NCBI RefSeq assembly: GCF_028890115.1
Contig: NZ_JARCJD010000001.1
Span: 307,443 to 371,442, forward strand
DNA from: Phaeobacter sp. QD34_24
Lineage (GTDB): Bacteria > Pseudomonadota > Alphaproteobacteria > Rhodobacterales > Rhodobacteraceae
Direction of reading: 5' to 3'
DNA: 64,000 bases
Both the position numbers and the translations under genes were made by a program. Positions 1-8,336 of the stretch are shown here, in pieces (the stretch's first letter is position 1; every line of letters starts with the position of its first letter). The notes under the pieces were generated by a model. The model was not told the DNA's origin, ran no database searches, and saw nothing but the letters and a program-made list of their open reading frames with translations.

Positions 1-489
1 CATGCCCATGCCCTGGGCCTGGGGATCACCCTTTGCATCCTGGATCAGGGACGGGTGCTGGTCCTGGCACAATCCACCGTGGATCAGGGTCCGGTGACCT
101 ATGGTTTCACTGCGGGCTCCCATATCCCGCTGCTGCACACCAGCCTTGGCCGCATGCTGCTGGCCTGCCTTCCGGAAGAAGAGGTGAAGGAACGACTGGC
201 CCAGGCCGAGATCCCACGCCACACGGAACAGTCGCTCACCCAGGCCGATGACATCCTCGAACAGGTCAATCTTGCCCGTCGCCAGGGCTGGTCTTTCACC
301 GACAGCGAATTCGAACCGGGCATTCTGGGGGTAGCGGTGCCGGTCTCCGCTCCGGGCGGCACCCCGATCGTGGTCGGCGCCTCGATCCCGCGCGGCCAAA
401 GCCTGGCGCATGATACCGAAGACCTGCTGCGTGGCCTGCAGGTCTGCGCCGCCGATCTGCGTCAGTCCAAGGCGGTCGACTGCCTGTAA
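1..489 (+). CDS. IclR-family transcriptional regulator, 3' part only
   Basis: The frame is open from the first base, so the N-terminal winged-helix domain lies outside the window and only 162 residues of the C-terminal effector-binding domain are seen. Features typical of the IclR effector domain are visible: a GSHIPLLHTSLGRMLLA stretch, a spaced block around QGWSFTDSEFEPGILGVAVPV, and a closing GASIPRG segment. IclR proteins bind small metabolites and repress or activate catabolic operons. It lies directly upstream of allE in the same direction, so control of purine or glyoxylate catabolism is a reasonable inference, but no operator was identified. The family assignment is good; the target is unproven. 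Confidence 0.8.
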   Translation, partial: HAHALGLGITLCILDQGRVLVLAQSTVDQGPVTYGFTAGSHIPLLHTSLGRMLLACLPEEEVKERLAQAEIPRHTEQSLTQADDILEQVNLARRQGWSFTDSEFEPGILGVAVPVSAPGGTPIVVGASIPRGQSLAHDTEDLLRGLQVCAADLRQSKAVDCL

Positions 490-695
490 GGGACGTCACC
501 GCCCCGCCAGCCCGGCGATATTCAAATAAACACGAAGGTTCTTTTCGCTGTCTTGCACCTTGGAGACCGGCTGCTGCGGACCCATAGTCAGCCCGTCACC
601 AGGAGCCCCGAGCGGTGCCACAACACCAGGCAAAACCGCGCCGGATGAGAGCGTCTCCCGGGCTCGCGCAAGAGAAAACAAGAGGTATCAGGCCG

Positions 696-1526
696 ATGAC
701 AGAGCGTCGCTATTTCACTCCGACCGGCGGCCATCCCGGTCAGGATCAACTGCTGACCGGGCGTGCGGTATTCACCGAGGCCTATGCCGTCATCCCGAAG
801 GGCACGATGCAGGACATCGTCACCTCGGTGCTGCCAGGCTGGCAGGGTATGCGCATGTGGGTTATCGCCCGGCCGCTCAGCGGATTTGCCGAAACCTTTT
901 CGCAGTATATCGTTGAACTGCAGCCGGGTGGCGGCTCTGACACCCCGGAAACCGATCCAGCGGCACAGGGGAGCATTTTCGTCACCGCCGGACAGGTGGA
1001 ACTGACCATGGACGGCACCGCCCATATCCTGCAGGAAGGCGGCTTTGCCTATGTGCCGCCAGGCAGCAACTGGTCCCTGCGCAACACGACCGAGGCATTG
1101 GCCTCCTTCCATTGGATCCGTAAACAGTGGCAACCCGCGCCGGGCATCGACACACCCGCCTTTTTTACCGTGAACGAAAAGGACCTTGCTCCCAATATGA
1201 TGCCCGGTACCGACGGGCGCTGGGGCACCACCCGCTTCATGGATCCCGAGGATCTGTCGCATGACATGCATGTCACCATCGTCACCTTTGAGCCCGGCGG
1301 CACCATCCCCTTTGCCGAAACCCATGTGATGGAGCACGGGTTGTTTGTGCTGGAAGGCAAGGCGGTCTACCGCCTGAACCAGGATTGGGTCGAGGTGGAG
1401 GCCGGCGATTTCATGTGGCTGCGAGCCTTCTGCCCGCAGGCCTGCTATGCGGGCGGGCCGGGCCGCTTCCGCTATCTCCTGTACAAGGACGTGAACCGGC
1501 ATATGCCACTGGCGCCGCAGCGCTGA
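696..1526 (+). CDS. allE: (S)-ureidoglycine aminohydrolase
   Basis: This 276-residue protein is a two-cupin enzyme of the AllE/YlbA family, which releases ammonia from (S)-ureidoglycine to give (S)-ureidoglycolate. The N-terminal block (RYFTPTGGHPGQ, then RAVFTEAYAVIPKG) and the C-terminal cupin (PFAETHVMEHGLFVLEGKA, with probable metal ligands E, H and H, then EAGDFMWLRAFCPQ) fit the family well. I chose the ATG at 696 because an AGAGG stands 10 bases upstream; the open frame extends back to 615, but that extension does not look like family sequence. The gene belongs functionally with allA and the allantoinase fusion downstream: its product is the substrate of AllA. The usual upstream enzyme, allantoate amidohydrolase, is not in the window. 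Confidence 0.9.
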   Translation: MTERRYFTPTGGHPGQDQLLTGRAVFTEAYAVIPKGTMQDIVTSVLPGWQGMRMWVIARPLSGFAETFSQYIVELQPGGGSDTPETDPAAQGSIFVTAGQVELTMDGTAHILQEGGFAYVPPGSNWSLRNTTEALASFHWIRKQWQPAPGIDTPAFFTVNEKDLAPNMMPGTDGRWGTTRFMDPEDLSHDMHVTIVTFEPGGTIPFAETHVMEHGLFVLEGKAVYRLNQDWVEVEAGDFMWLRAFCPQACYAGGPGRFRYLLYKDVNRHMPLAPQR

Positions 1527-1635
1527 GGGGCATCACTATTTTTTCGCAGCGGTCTTGCCTTTCCTCCTCCATTGCCTCTCTAGATTGGCGGCATATTCAG
1601 TTTCAGAGGACGGCATTTGAGCCGGAGACAAGACC

Positions 1636-2652
1636 ATGAAGATCGCGATCAACGGATTTGGCCGTATCGGCCGCGCCATCCTGCGCCAGATCCTCATGCA
1701 GCCAGGGCATGAGGATATCGAGGTTCTGCGCATAAACGATATCGCGCCGCTCGATCTTTGTGCCTACCTGCTGCAATACGACAGCACCTACGGCCCCCTG
1801 CCCGGCACAGTGGAAACCGACGCGGTGAAAACCGGTACAGGGGCAACCGGTACCGGCAGCCTGCGCGTGATGGGGCGGGAAATCCCCGTCAGCCAATGCG
1901 CGGATCTGACCGAGGTGGATCTCTCTGGCGTCGACGTGGTGCTGGAATGCACAGGTATCGCACGCACATCGGACGTGGCACAGCGCGGGTTGGAGGCCGG
2001 GGCGCGCAAGGTGCTGATCTCCGGCCCTTCTCCGGCGGCGGAACGCACCATCGTGCTGGGCGCCAACGAAGACAGCCTGGGCGCCGCCCGGGTCGTCTCC
2101 AACGCCTCCTGCACCACCAATGCGCTGGCGCCGCTGGTCAAGCTGCTGGATGGGATCGGGGGGATCGAAACGGCCCATATGACCACGATCCACTGCTACA
2201 CCAACTCCCAGCCGCTGGTGGATGCGCCGCGCGGGGATTTCGCCCGCTCGCGCGCAGCCGCCATGTCGATGGTGCCGACCACGACCTCGGCCATGCATCT
2301 GATCGACGAGGTGCTGCCGCATCTGCAAGGGCGCATCAGCGGCGCTGCGGTACGGGTTCCCACCGCCAGCGTCTCGGCGGTGGACCTGATCGCGCAACTC
2401 AAAGCCCCACTTTGCGAGGAAACGCTGCTGGCACGCCTGAAAGAAGCGGTCAGCCATTGCCCGCAACTGGGTTGGACCGACCTGCCGCTGGTCTCCTCCG
2501 ATCTGCGCGCGCGCCCTGAATCCCTGGTCCTGGCCGCGCCCGAAACGCGCATCTGCGGAGAGCGCCAGATCCGCCTCTTTGGCTGGTACGACAATGAGTG
2601 GGGATTCTCTGCCCGCATGCTGGATGTGGCCCGCCTGATGGCTGCGACCTGA
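1636..2652 (+). CDS. glyceraldehyde-3-phosphate dehydrogenase family protein (paralogue)
   Basis: 338 residues with the full GAPDH fold. The N-terminal INGFGRIGRAILRQ is the NAD-binding Rossmann motif, and SNASCTTNALAPL holds the catalytic cysteine. C-terminal WYDNEWGFSARM is also canonical. Two conserved catalytic-domain motifs deviate: the usual HSYTNDQ reads HCYTNSQ and the usual PTSTGA reads PTTTSA. This suggests a paralogue with altered substrate use, for example erythrose-4-phosphate or another phosphorylated aldehyde, rather than the main glycolytic enzyme. It is preceded by 109 bp after allE and faces the NCS2 permease gene convergently. No other glycolytic gene is adjacent. The family call is secure; the exact substrate is not. 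Confidence 0.85.
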   Translation: MKIAINGFGRIGRAILRQILMQPGHEDIEVLRINDIAPLDLCAYLLQYDSTYGPLPGTVETDAVKTGTGATGTGSLRVMGREIPVSQCADLTEVDLSGVDVVLECTGIARTSDVAQRGLEAGARKVLISGPSPAAERTIVLGANEDSLGAARVVSNASCTTNALAPLVKLLDGIGGIETAHMTTIHCYTNSQPLVDAPRGDFARSRAAAMSMVPTTTSAMHLIDEVLPHLQGRISGAAVRVPTASVSAVDLIAQLKAPLCEETLLARLKEAVSHCPQLGWTDLPLVSSDLRARPESLVLAAPETRICGERQIRLFGWYDNEWGFSARMLDVARLMAAT

Positions 2653-2915
2653 CAGCGGCACCTCACCGGGCGAACTCCCGCCCGCGACAGAGGCGCCTTC
2701 TGCGAAGCCCCCTCGCCACGATTGGGCCTGGCACCGCGCAAGCGCGGTGCGCTCGCGTCCATTCCCGAGCTTGATTTCCGGGTCCAAGGTCTGGTTTCGG
2801 GGTCAAGGGCAGCAGAGCTGCCGCGCCCTGGCGCGGTTCACCCTTGAGGCCGACACCAGGCCGATAGGCTGGCACCGGTGGCTGAAGGCAGACCTGCCCT
2901 TCAGCCACCTCTCAG

Positions 2916-2948
2916 CAAAAAGAAAAGCGCCGCGCGATAGCGCGGCGC
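2916..2948 (-). terminator. Rho-independent terminator of the NCS2 permease transcript
   Basis: Read on the minus strand, a perfect 9-bp stem (GCGCCGCGC / GCGCGGCGC, arms 2940-2948 and 2927-2935) with a 4-base loop is followed by TTTTCTTTTT (2917-2926). It lies about 70 bp past the permease stop codon. The hairpin is also part of the repeat family described elsewhere, so here the repeat apparently doubles as the terminator. Confidence 0.75.
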
Positions 2949-3000
2949 CGGGCCCAACTGGGCCAGATCATCTGTGATGATCGCAGGACAGGCGGGAGCC
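2927..3000 (+). repeat. hairpin/GGGCCCAAC intergenic repeat, copy 1
   Basis: The copy consists of a 9-bp perfect stem at 2927-2948, immediately followed by CGGGCCCAAC (ending 2958), then a GGCGGGAG box at 2991-2998. The same three parts occur in the same order in copies near 7222, 18427 (reverse strand), 18496, 38583 and 47722. Confidence 0.7.
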
Positions 3001-3018
3001 GCCTGCCCAGGATCGCGG

Positions 3019-4446
3019 TCATTTGCCGCCAAGGCTGCCCTGCCCCTGACCGGACATGCCACCCGAGACTTCCTCGGTCGCGCTGCCCGGCAGTTCCTCG
3101 GGCAAGACAAGGTTCAACACGATGGCAATCACCGCTGCAGGCAGCAAGCCGCTGGTCATCAGGATCCGCAGCGTGTTGGGCAGGTACTGCACCGCACCAG
3201 GCTCCAGCTGCAGGCCCAGCCCCACCGACAGGGCGATTGCAAAGATCACCATGTTGCGCCGGTTCCAATCCACATCGGAGAGCATCGAGATACCCGCCGC
3301 AACAACCATGCCGAACATCACGATGACACCGCCGCCCAGAACCTCGATCGGGATGGTGCGGATGATGGCCCCCACCTTGGGCACCAGACCGCAGATGATC
3401 AGGAAGATCGCACCGCAGGTCACCACATGGCGGCTCATCACCCCGGTCATGGCAATCAGACCCACGTTCTGGCTGAAGGAAGTATTTGGCAGACCGCCAA
3501 AGATCCCCGCAATCGCCGTGCCAAAACCATCGGCATAGGTCGCCCCGGCAATCTCCTTGTCGGTAGCTTCACGCCCGGCGCCGCCACGGGTGATGCCGCT
3601 TACGTCGCCAACGGTCTCCACCGCCGAAACAAAGGCCATCAGGCAAAAGCCGATAATGGCGGCAAAGGAGAACTCGAAGCCGTATTTGAACGGCACCGGC
3701 AGGGCGAAACCGGCGGCGCGCGACCAGCTGGTGCCAATCGCCTCAAAGCTCACCATGCCCACCATCAGCGCGTAGATATAGCCGATGATCAGCCCCAGCA
3801 GCACCGCCGAAACCGACAGCATGCCACGGGCGAAGAACTTGAGCCCCAGGGTCGCCACGATCACGACCAGCGCCGCCGACCAGTTCAGGAGCGAGCCATA
3901 TTCCGGCTTGCCGATGGCAGGCACACCGCCTGCGGCGTATTGGATCCCCACCTTCACCAGCGCCAGCCCGATCATGGTCACCACCAGCCCCGTCACAAGG
4001 GGCGGCAGGGCAAAGCGTATCTTGCCGATGAACAGACCCAGGGCCGCATGGAACAGCCCGCCAATCAGCACACCCCCATAAAGCGCGCCCAGCGCATCGA
4101 CGCCTTTTCCGGCCACCAGCGGGATCATGATCGGCAGAAAGGCAAAACTGGTGCCCTGCACGATTGGCAGCGCCGCGCCGACCGGCCCCAGGGTGATGGT
4201 TTGCAGCAGGGTTGCCACCCCGGCAAACAGCATCGACATCTGGATCATGTACAGAAGCTCCGGAAAATCCGGAGAGTTGGAACCAAAACCAAAGCCAGCA
4301 GCCCCCGCCACGATGATCGCCGGGGTCACGTTGGATACAAACATCGCAAGCACATGCTGGATCCCCAGCGGTACCGCCTTCGCGAGCGGCGGTGTGTAAT
4401 TCGGATCGCGCAGCTCTGCCGCCGTTCCGATGGAACCATCTGCCAT
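3019..4446 (-). CDS. NCS2-family purine/xanthine (urate) permease
   Basis: The protein has about 475 residues and 12-14 hydrophobic segments typical of nucleobase:cation symporter-2 carriers, which import uracil, xanthine or urate with a cation. The early GIQHVLAMF segment and the family signature QNVGLIAMTG are present. The signature ends in G rather than the R/K of many xanthine carriers, a form seen in urate-type members. The frame runs back to 4488, but AGAGGG is followed by ATGATGAAAATG, so I prefer the ATG at 4446 (9-base spacing); starts at 4452, 4455 or 4488 are possible. The gene lies downstream of allA in the same direction, and urate is the entry substrate of the local pathway. Substrate preference between urate and xanthine cannot be settled from sequence. 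Confidence 0.88.
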   Translation of the reverse strand: MADGSIGTAAELRDPNYTPPLAKAVPLGIQHVLAMFVSNVTPAIIVAGAAGFGFGSNSPDFPELLYMIQMSMLFAGVATLLQTITLGPVGAALPIVQGTSFAFLPIMIPLVAGKGVDALGALYGGVLIGGLFHAALGLFIGKIRFALPPLVTGLVVTMIGLALVKVGIQYAAGGVPAIGKPEYGSLLNWSAALVVIVATLGLKFFARGMLSVSAVLLGLIIGYIYALMVGMVSFEAIGTSWSRAAGFALPVPFKYGFEFSFAAIIGFCLMAFVSAVETVGDVSGITRGGAGREATDKEIAGATYADGFGTAIAGIFGGLPNTSFSQNVGLIAMTGVMSRHVVTCGAIFLIICGLVPKVGAIIRTIPIEVLGGGVIVMFGMVVAAGISMLSDVDWNRRNMVIFAIALSVGLGLQLEPGAVQYLPNTLRILMTSGLLPAAVIAIVLNLVLPEELPGSATEEVSGGMSGQGQGSLGGK

Positions 4447-4534
4447 TTTCATCATCCCTCTACTGTTGAGTGTATTGGCTTTGTTCAAATTTCCGCCTCT
4501 TGCGCGGGCGGATTGACAAAAGACAAGGCGCCCG

Positions 4535-5023
4535 TCACGGGCGCCTCACCTCATATGGGGTATCGAACCAGTGCTCCTGCAGGTTCGCGCCGGGTCCGAT
4601 CCGATCCACCACGGCAAAAAGGCCCGGTGCCGCCAGCGGCGTCAACACACCGTGCCAGGTGCCGCGATGGAAATTGAGGACCTGTCCCGGCTCTGTCTCA
4701 AATGCCAGCGGCCTGCCGGGTCGATCGCCCAAATCCTGGGCAACGATCACAAGGAAGCCGTGTTCGCTCATCGGGATAAAGGCCTGGCTTCCCTCCGGGT
4801 GCCGTTCCACCATCTCAAGCCTCAGCGGCAGCTGACGCGGTTCGGCCTTGAACAGGCTCACCCCTGCCCGACCGTCCGAGAAATCCAGTGTGGCGCGGTC
4901 GTGATATCGCCCGCAGAGCCCCTGGTTGATGATCTTGTCCGGCGCGCCTGCAGTATCGATCAGATCTCCGAAGGGTTTGAAACCCTCTGCAGTGATCGGC
5001 TGGATCTCGATGACCTCGCTCAT
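4535..5023 (-). CDS. allA: ureidoglycolate lyase
   Basis: 162 residues, the normal length of AllA. AllA splits (S)-ureidoglycolate into glyoxylate and urea in the last step of allantoin breakdown. Recognisable family blocks are TAEGFKPFGDLID at the N-terminus, the FHRGTWHGVLTPL segment with conserved histidines near residue 120, and a terminal LQEHWFDTPYEV. The start codon overlaps the stop of the allantoinase/OHCU-decarboxylase gene by ATGA (5020-5023), so the two are translationally coupled. The function is confidently assigned from length, motifs and context. Confidence 0.92.
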   Translation of the reverse strand: MSEVIEIQPITAEGFKPFGDLIDTAGAPDKIINQGLCGRYHDRATLDFSDGRAGVSLFKAEPRQLPLRLEMVERHPEGSQAFIPMSEHGFLVIVAQDLGDRPGRPLAFETEPGQVLNFHRGTWHGVLTPLAAPGLFAVVDRIGPGANLQEHWFDTPYEVRRP

Positions 5024-6435
5024 GGCAGGATGTCTTTCAGCCGGAACTCGGCGATGCGCTCCACCTGGCGGCAGGCTTCGTCAAATTCCACCTCGCGGGA
5101 ATTGCCGATGCGTCGTTCAAAGGCCGCCAGGATCGACGCCTTGTCGTGATCGCGCACCGCGATGATGAAGGGAAAGCCGTGCTTTTCCACGTAAGAGGCA
5201 TTCAGGCGCGTGAAGGTCTCGCGCTCCTCATCCGTCAAGGCATCCAGCCCAGCGCTGGCCTGCTCAGAGGTGCTTTCGGCGGTCAGACGCTTGGCCGCCG
5301 CCAGTTTCCCGGCCAGATCGGGATGCTCGGTCAGAACGCCAAGCCGTTCCTCCTCGCTGGCAGAGCGGAACATGCGGCACAGCGCATTGTGCAGCCCCAG
5401 GGCGGTGTCATGGGCAGGCCCCAGTTCCAGATCAAAGGCGCGCTCTGTAATCCAGGGCGAGTGCTCGAAAATCCCGCCATAGGCCGCAACAAAGCTGTCT
5501 CGTTGCATCCGGCTGGGCCGCTGCCGCCGCTGATGCGGATGGGTCTTCGCCCAATGCTCGGCAATATCGATCCGGCGGGGACACCAGACGCCCTCAAAGG
5601 CCTGGATATAGTCAAGGAAGCGTTTCAGGCCTGCGATCTTGCCCGGCCGCCCGATCAGGCGGCAATGCAGCCCCACCGACATCATCTTGGGTGCGCCTGC
5701 CTCCCCTTCGGCATAGAGCACATCAAAGGCATCCTTCAGATACTGAAAGAACTGCTCTCCGGTGATGTATCCCGGCGCCGTGGCAAAACGCATGTCGTTT
5801 GCCTCCAGCGTATAGGGGATGATCAACTGATCGCGTTCCCCGACCTCCAGCCAGTAGGGCAGATCGTCATCATAGGTATCCGAGATATAGTCAAAGCCGC
5901 CCTCCTCGGCCACCAGCCGCACGGTGTTGCTGCTGCAGCGGCCTGTGTACCAGCCGCGCGGACGCGTTCCGACAACTTCGGTATGTAGGCGGATCGCCTC
6001 GGCAATGGCAGCGCGCTCTTCCTCCTCTGGCATGTCCTTGTGTTCGACCCATTTCAGCCCGTGGCTGGCGATCTCCCAACCGGCGGCCTTCATGGCCTGA
6101 ACCTGTTCCGGGGATCGCGCCAGGGCCGAGGCCACCCCGTAGATCGTCACCGGGATTGCTGCCGAGGTGAACAGGCGGTGCAGCCGCCAGAAGCCTGCGC
6201 GCGCACCGTATTCATAGATCGACTCCATGTTCCAATGCCGCTGACCCGGCCAGGACGCCGCCCCTGCAATATCAGACAGGAAGGCTTCCGATCCGCCATC
6301 GCCATGCAGGATGGAGTTTTCTCCCCCCTCTTCGTAGTTCAATACGAATTGCACCGCGATCTTCGCGTCTTCCGGCCAGGCCGCATGCGGGGGCGTCGCC
6401 CCATAGCCGATCATATCGCGTGGATATCTGTTCAT
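5020..6435 (-). CDS. puuE: bifunctional allantoinase (PuuE) / OHCU decarboxylase fusion
   Basis: This 471-residue protein joins two purine-catabolic enzymes. Residues 1 to about 300 form a NodB/polysaccharide-deacetylase-like, cofactor-free allantoinase of the PuuE type (NRYPRDMIGYG start, ASHGLKW, SDTYDDDLPYW). Residues from about 310 form a 2-oxo-4-hydroxy-4-carboxy-5-ureidoimidazoline decarboxylase, with the FEHSPWI motif carrying the catalytic histidine and the GFPFIIAVR motif. It therefore makes S-allantoin from OHCU and opens it to allantoate. The frame stays open to 6963, but that region overlaps hiuH on the other strand and has no family similarity. I chose the ATG at 6435, with a purine-rich AGAGACGCAGAG just upstream. 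It is divergent from hiuH and coupled to allA. Confidence 0.92.
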   Translation of the reverse strand: MNRYPRDMIGYGATPPHAAWPEDAKIAVQFVLNYEEGGENSILHGDGGSEAFLSDIAGAASWPGQRHWNMESIYEYGARAGFWRLHRLFTSAAIPVTIYGVASALARSPEQVQAMKAAGWEIASHGLKWVEHKDMPEEEERAAIAEAIRLHTEVVGTRPRGWYTGRCSSNTVRLVAEEGGFDYISDTYDDDLPYWLEVGERDQLIIPYTLEANDMRFATAPGYITGEQFFQYLKDAFDVLYAEGEAGAPKMMSVGLHCRLIGRPGKIAGLKRFLDYIQAFEGVWCPRRIDIAEHWAKTHPHQRRQRPSRMQRDSFVAAYGGIFEHSPWITERAFDLELGPAHDTALGLHNALCRMFRSASEEERLGVLTEHPDLAGKLAAAKRLTAESTSEQASAGLDALTDEERETFTRLNASYVEKHGFPFIIAVRDHDKASILAAFERRIGNSREVEFDEACRQVERIAEFRLKDILP

Positions 6436-6657
6436 CTCTGCGTCTCTTTCCCTGGGCAGCCAAAAGTCGCAACTCTGCGCGGACATGCCACTAGACCCGT
6501 CGCCGGGCTCATCTACGTTTATCCTTATAATGGCAGAAGACAGTCCGCCTTTTTCAAAATTTAACGAATACACTGTCAATCGCGGCTCATTTGCCCAATG
6601 ATGCGACTTGGTGCAGGAAGAAGCGGCACAGAAGTGGATTAGCTTAGGAAACAGGCA

Positions 6658-7014
6658 ATGACCGGATACCTCACCACCCATGTCCTGGACACCGCACGTG
6701 GTTGCCCCGCCGCCGGGATGACGATCACCCTTTACCGAGTGGAGGGCGGCAGCCGTTTCCAGCTCGCCCAGATGCAGACCAATGACGACGGGCGCACCGA
6801 TGCACCGATCCTGCCCCAGGATGACTTTGCCCCCGGCGCCTACGAGTTGGAGTTCGACGCGGGCGGCTATCTGCGCGCAACAGGCCAGGGCGCCGAGGAT
6901 CCGCTGTTTCTCGACATCGTCCCGATCCGCTTTGGCATCAGCGATCCAGCGGCGCACTATCACGTGCCACTGCTGCTATCGCCCTTCGGATATTCCACCT
7001 ACCGCGGCAGTTAA
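6658..7014 (+). CDS. hiuH: 5-hydroxyisourate hydrolase
   Basis: 118 residues, the standard length of the transthyretin-like HIU hydrolase, which converts 5-hydroxyisourate (the PuuD product) to OHCU. The N-terminal [13 protein letters not shown] block and the C-terminal [18 protein letters not shown] block, which ends in the diagnostic YRGS, are both intact. No signal peptide is present, so it is cytoplasmic. It is transcribed divergently from the allantoinase fusion across a 222-bp control region. Confidence 0.96.
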   Translation: MTGYLTTHVLDTARGCPAAGMTITLYRVEGGSRFQLAQMQTNDDGRTDAPILPQDDFAPGAYELEFDAGGYLRATGQGAEDPLFLDIVPIRFGISDPAAHYHVPLLLSPFGYSTYRGS

Positions 7015-7024
7015 CGCCCCCTGC

Positions 7025-7090
7025 AGATCTCCGGGTCAAGGGAGGCGCAGCCTGCGCGCTTCGCGCGCCTTGCCCTTGAGGCGGAGATCT
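7025..7090 (+). repeat. long nested inverted repeat after hiuH
   Basis: The outer arms AGATCTCC (7025-7032) and GGAGATCT (7083-7090) enclose GTCAAGGG / CCCTTGAG and an inner GCGCGC hairpin. The GTCAAGGG / CCCTTGAG pair and a following GGCAGACCTGCCC hairpin (about 7112-7126) match the interval at 2802-2909. There is no T-tract, so simple termination is not obvious. Confidence 0.7.
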
Positions 7091-7157
7091 GCGCCTGACA
7101 CTGGACCTGGCGCGTTCAGGGCAGACCTGCCCCTGAACCGCTTCTCAGCATTCCTGA

Positions 7158-7248
7158 GCGCTGCCGCGCAGCGCGTCCCTAAACCTACAGCGCTGCGCAG
7201 CAGCGCATCCCTACACCTACAGCGCTGCGCAGCAGCGCCAGGCCCAAC
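7158..7248 (+). repeat. 32-bp tandem repeat ending in a GGCCCAAC intergenic repeat (copy 2)
   Basis: Units start at 7158, 7190 and 7222 (period 32). The first two are full units ending in ACCTACA; the third is truncated at its GC-rich palindrome and runs straight into AGGCCCAAC (ending 7248). A GGCGGGAG box follows at about 7278-7285. Each unit contains a GCGCTGC/GCAGCGC-type palindrome, so expansion of the hairpin module of the repeat family is likely. Confidence 0.75.
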
Positions 7249-7295
7249 TCTGCAATGGGCCGCAAGGCCCCTTCAGAGGCGGGAGATCCCCGCCC

Positions 7296-8225
7296 CTAGG
7301 CGCTGCCCACCGATCCTTCCGCCAGCCGCATGGCCCGCGCCATACGCTCGGTCATGAAATCCATGAACAATCGCGTCTTCGGGTCCTGGTGGCGGCGATG
7401 GGTATAGAGACAGGCCATCTGCGCCGGAACCGGAGGCGTCTCACAGGCCACGGGCACCAGCCGCCCCTCCGCCAGATGAGTGGCCACCTCGAAGACCGGT
7501 TTCAGGGCGATCCCTTCGCCCGCCAGCGCCCAGTCGGTCAGCACGTCGCCATCGTCGCATTCATATCGCCCCGCCACCGCAAAGCGCTGGGGCCCCTCGG
7601 GTGTCTGCAGCATCCATTGAAACTCGCTGGCACCGGGATAGCGCAGGTTCAGGCAATTGTGCCCCTCGCGCAATAGCGCCGCCCCATCCCGGGGCATGCC
7701 GTGCCGGGCAATATACTCCGGCGCCGCGCAGAGCACCCGTTTGCAATCGGCGATCTTGCGGATCCTGAGGTTGCTGTCCTCTGGCTGGCCCAGGAAAAAG
7801 GCCAGATCCAGCCCTTCGGTGGTCAGGTCCACCGCCCGATCCGACAGGCGCAGCCGCAGGTTGATCTCGGGGTAGGCCGCCAGAAATTCCGGCACCGCAG
7901 GCGCCACCAGACGCCGCCCCACCCCCAGGGGCGCCGCCACGAACAGCGTGCCGCGCGGCGCATCGGTCAGATGCATTACCTTGGCTTCGGCCTGATCCAC
8001 CGCCTCCAGCACCTGAACCGCACCGGAATAGAACACCTGCCCCTGCTCGGTTGCGGTCAGGTTGCGGGTGGTGCGCTGGAACAGCCGCACGCCCAAATAA
8101 TCCTCAAGCTGGGAAATCCGCGCTGAAGTTACAGCCGGAGAGATCCTCAGATCCCGCCCCGCCGCCGACATCGAGCCAAGCTCATAGACACGGACAAAGG
8201 TGCGTATATTGTCGAGATAAGACAT
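7296..8225 (-). CDS. LysR-family transcriptional regulator
   Basis: 309 residues with an N-terminal winged helix-turn-helix (residues about 1-60: MSAAGRDLRISPAVTSARIS, then LGVRLFQRTTRNLTATEQG) and a C-terminal periplasmic-binding-like sensor domain. It resembles the CrgA-type LysR subgroup. It is divergent from puuD with 111 bp between the starts, the classical LysR arrangement, so control of puuD is likely, possibly in response to urate or another purine intermediate. A candidate LysR box lies between them at 8270-8291. Confidence 0.9.
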   Translation of the reverse strand: MSYLDNIRTFVRVYELGSMSAAGRDLRISPAVTSARISQLEDYLGVRLFQRTTRNLTATEQGQVFYSGAVQVLEAVDQAEAKVMHLTDAPRGTLFVAAPLGVGRRLVAPAVPEFLAAYPEINLRLRLSDRAVDLTTEGLDLAFFLGQPEDSNLRIRKIADCKRVLCAAPEYIARHGMPRDGAALLREGHNCLNLRYPGASEFQWMLQTPEGPQRFAVAGRYECDDGDVLTDWALAGEGIALKPVFEVATHLAEGRLVPVACETPPVPAQMACLYTHRRHQDPKTRLFMDFMTERMARAMRLAEGSVGSA

Positions 8226-8269
8226 GGAGGTCGGCTCTATTCTTCTGATTTTTTTGATGCAGTTTGGAA

Positions 8270-8291
8270 TTTATCCGCAATACCGAATAAA
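8270..8291. promoter_or_regulatory. candidate LysR operator between lysR and puuD
   Basis: A 22-bp imperfect palindrome has TTTAT / ATAAA outer arms and CG pairs inside, and contains a T-N11-A core (T at 8274, A at 8286). It is centred about 56 bp from each of the two divergent start codons. Function is inferred from symmetry and position only. Confidence 0.45.
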
Positions 8292-8336
8292 AGCCACTTT
8301 GCCTAGTCTAGGACGGCAGCAGAAATACAGGGATCT

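Larger units (their letters stand above)
2653..3018. other. gene-free interval filled with compound palindromic repeats
   Basis: This 366-bp gap between two convergent genes holds no credible ORF. It contains a GTCAAGGG (2802-2809) / CCCTTGAG (2841-2848) inverted pair, a 12-bp perfect hairpin at 2877-2909 whose loop includes CAGACCTG, a GC-rich terminator hairpin at 2916-2948, and a GGGCCCAAC box. The same order of elements recurs at 7025-7290. Confidence 0.7.

Noticed and set aside
2974..4677. A 567-residue plus-strand frame opposite the NCS2 permease
   Set aside because: The composition is rich in H, R, Q and G without any fold signature; the minus strand encodes a complete transporter with family motifs.
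6436..6963. N-terminal extension of the allantoinase fusion
   Set aside because: The extra 176 codons overlap hiuH on the opposite strand and show no family similarity. The ATG at 6435 starts a typical PuuE N-terminus.
7158..7248. A CRISPR-like array
   Set aside because: Only three units, with near-identical spacers and GC palindromes as repeats, and no cas genes nearby.
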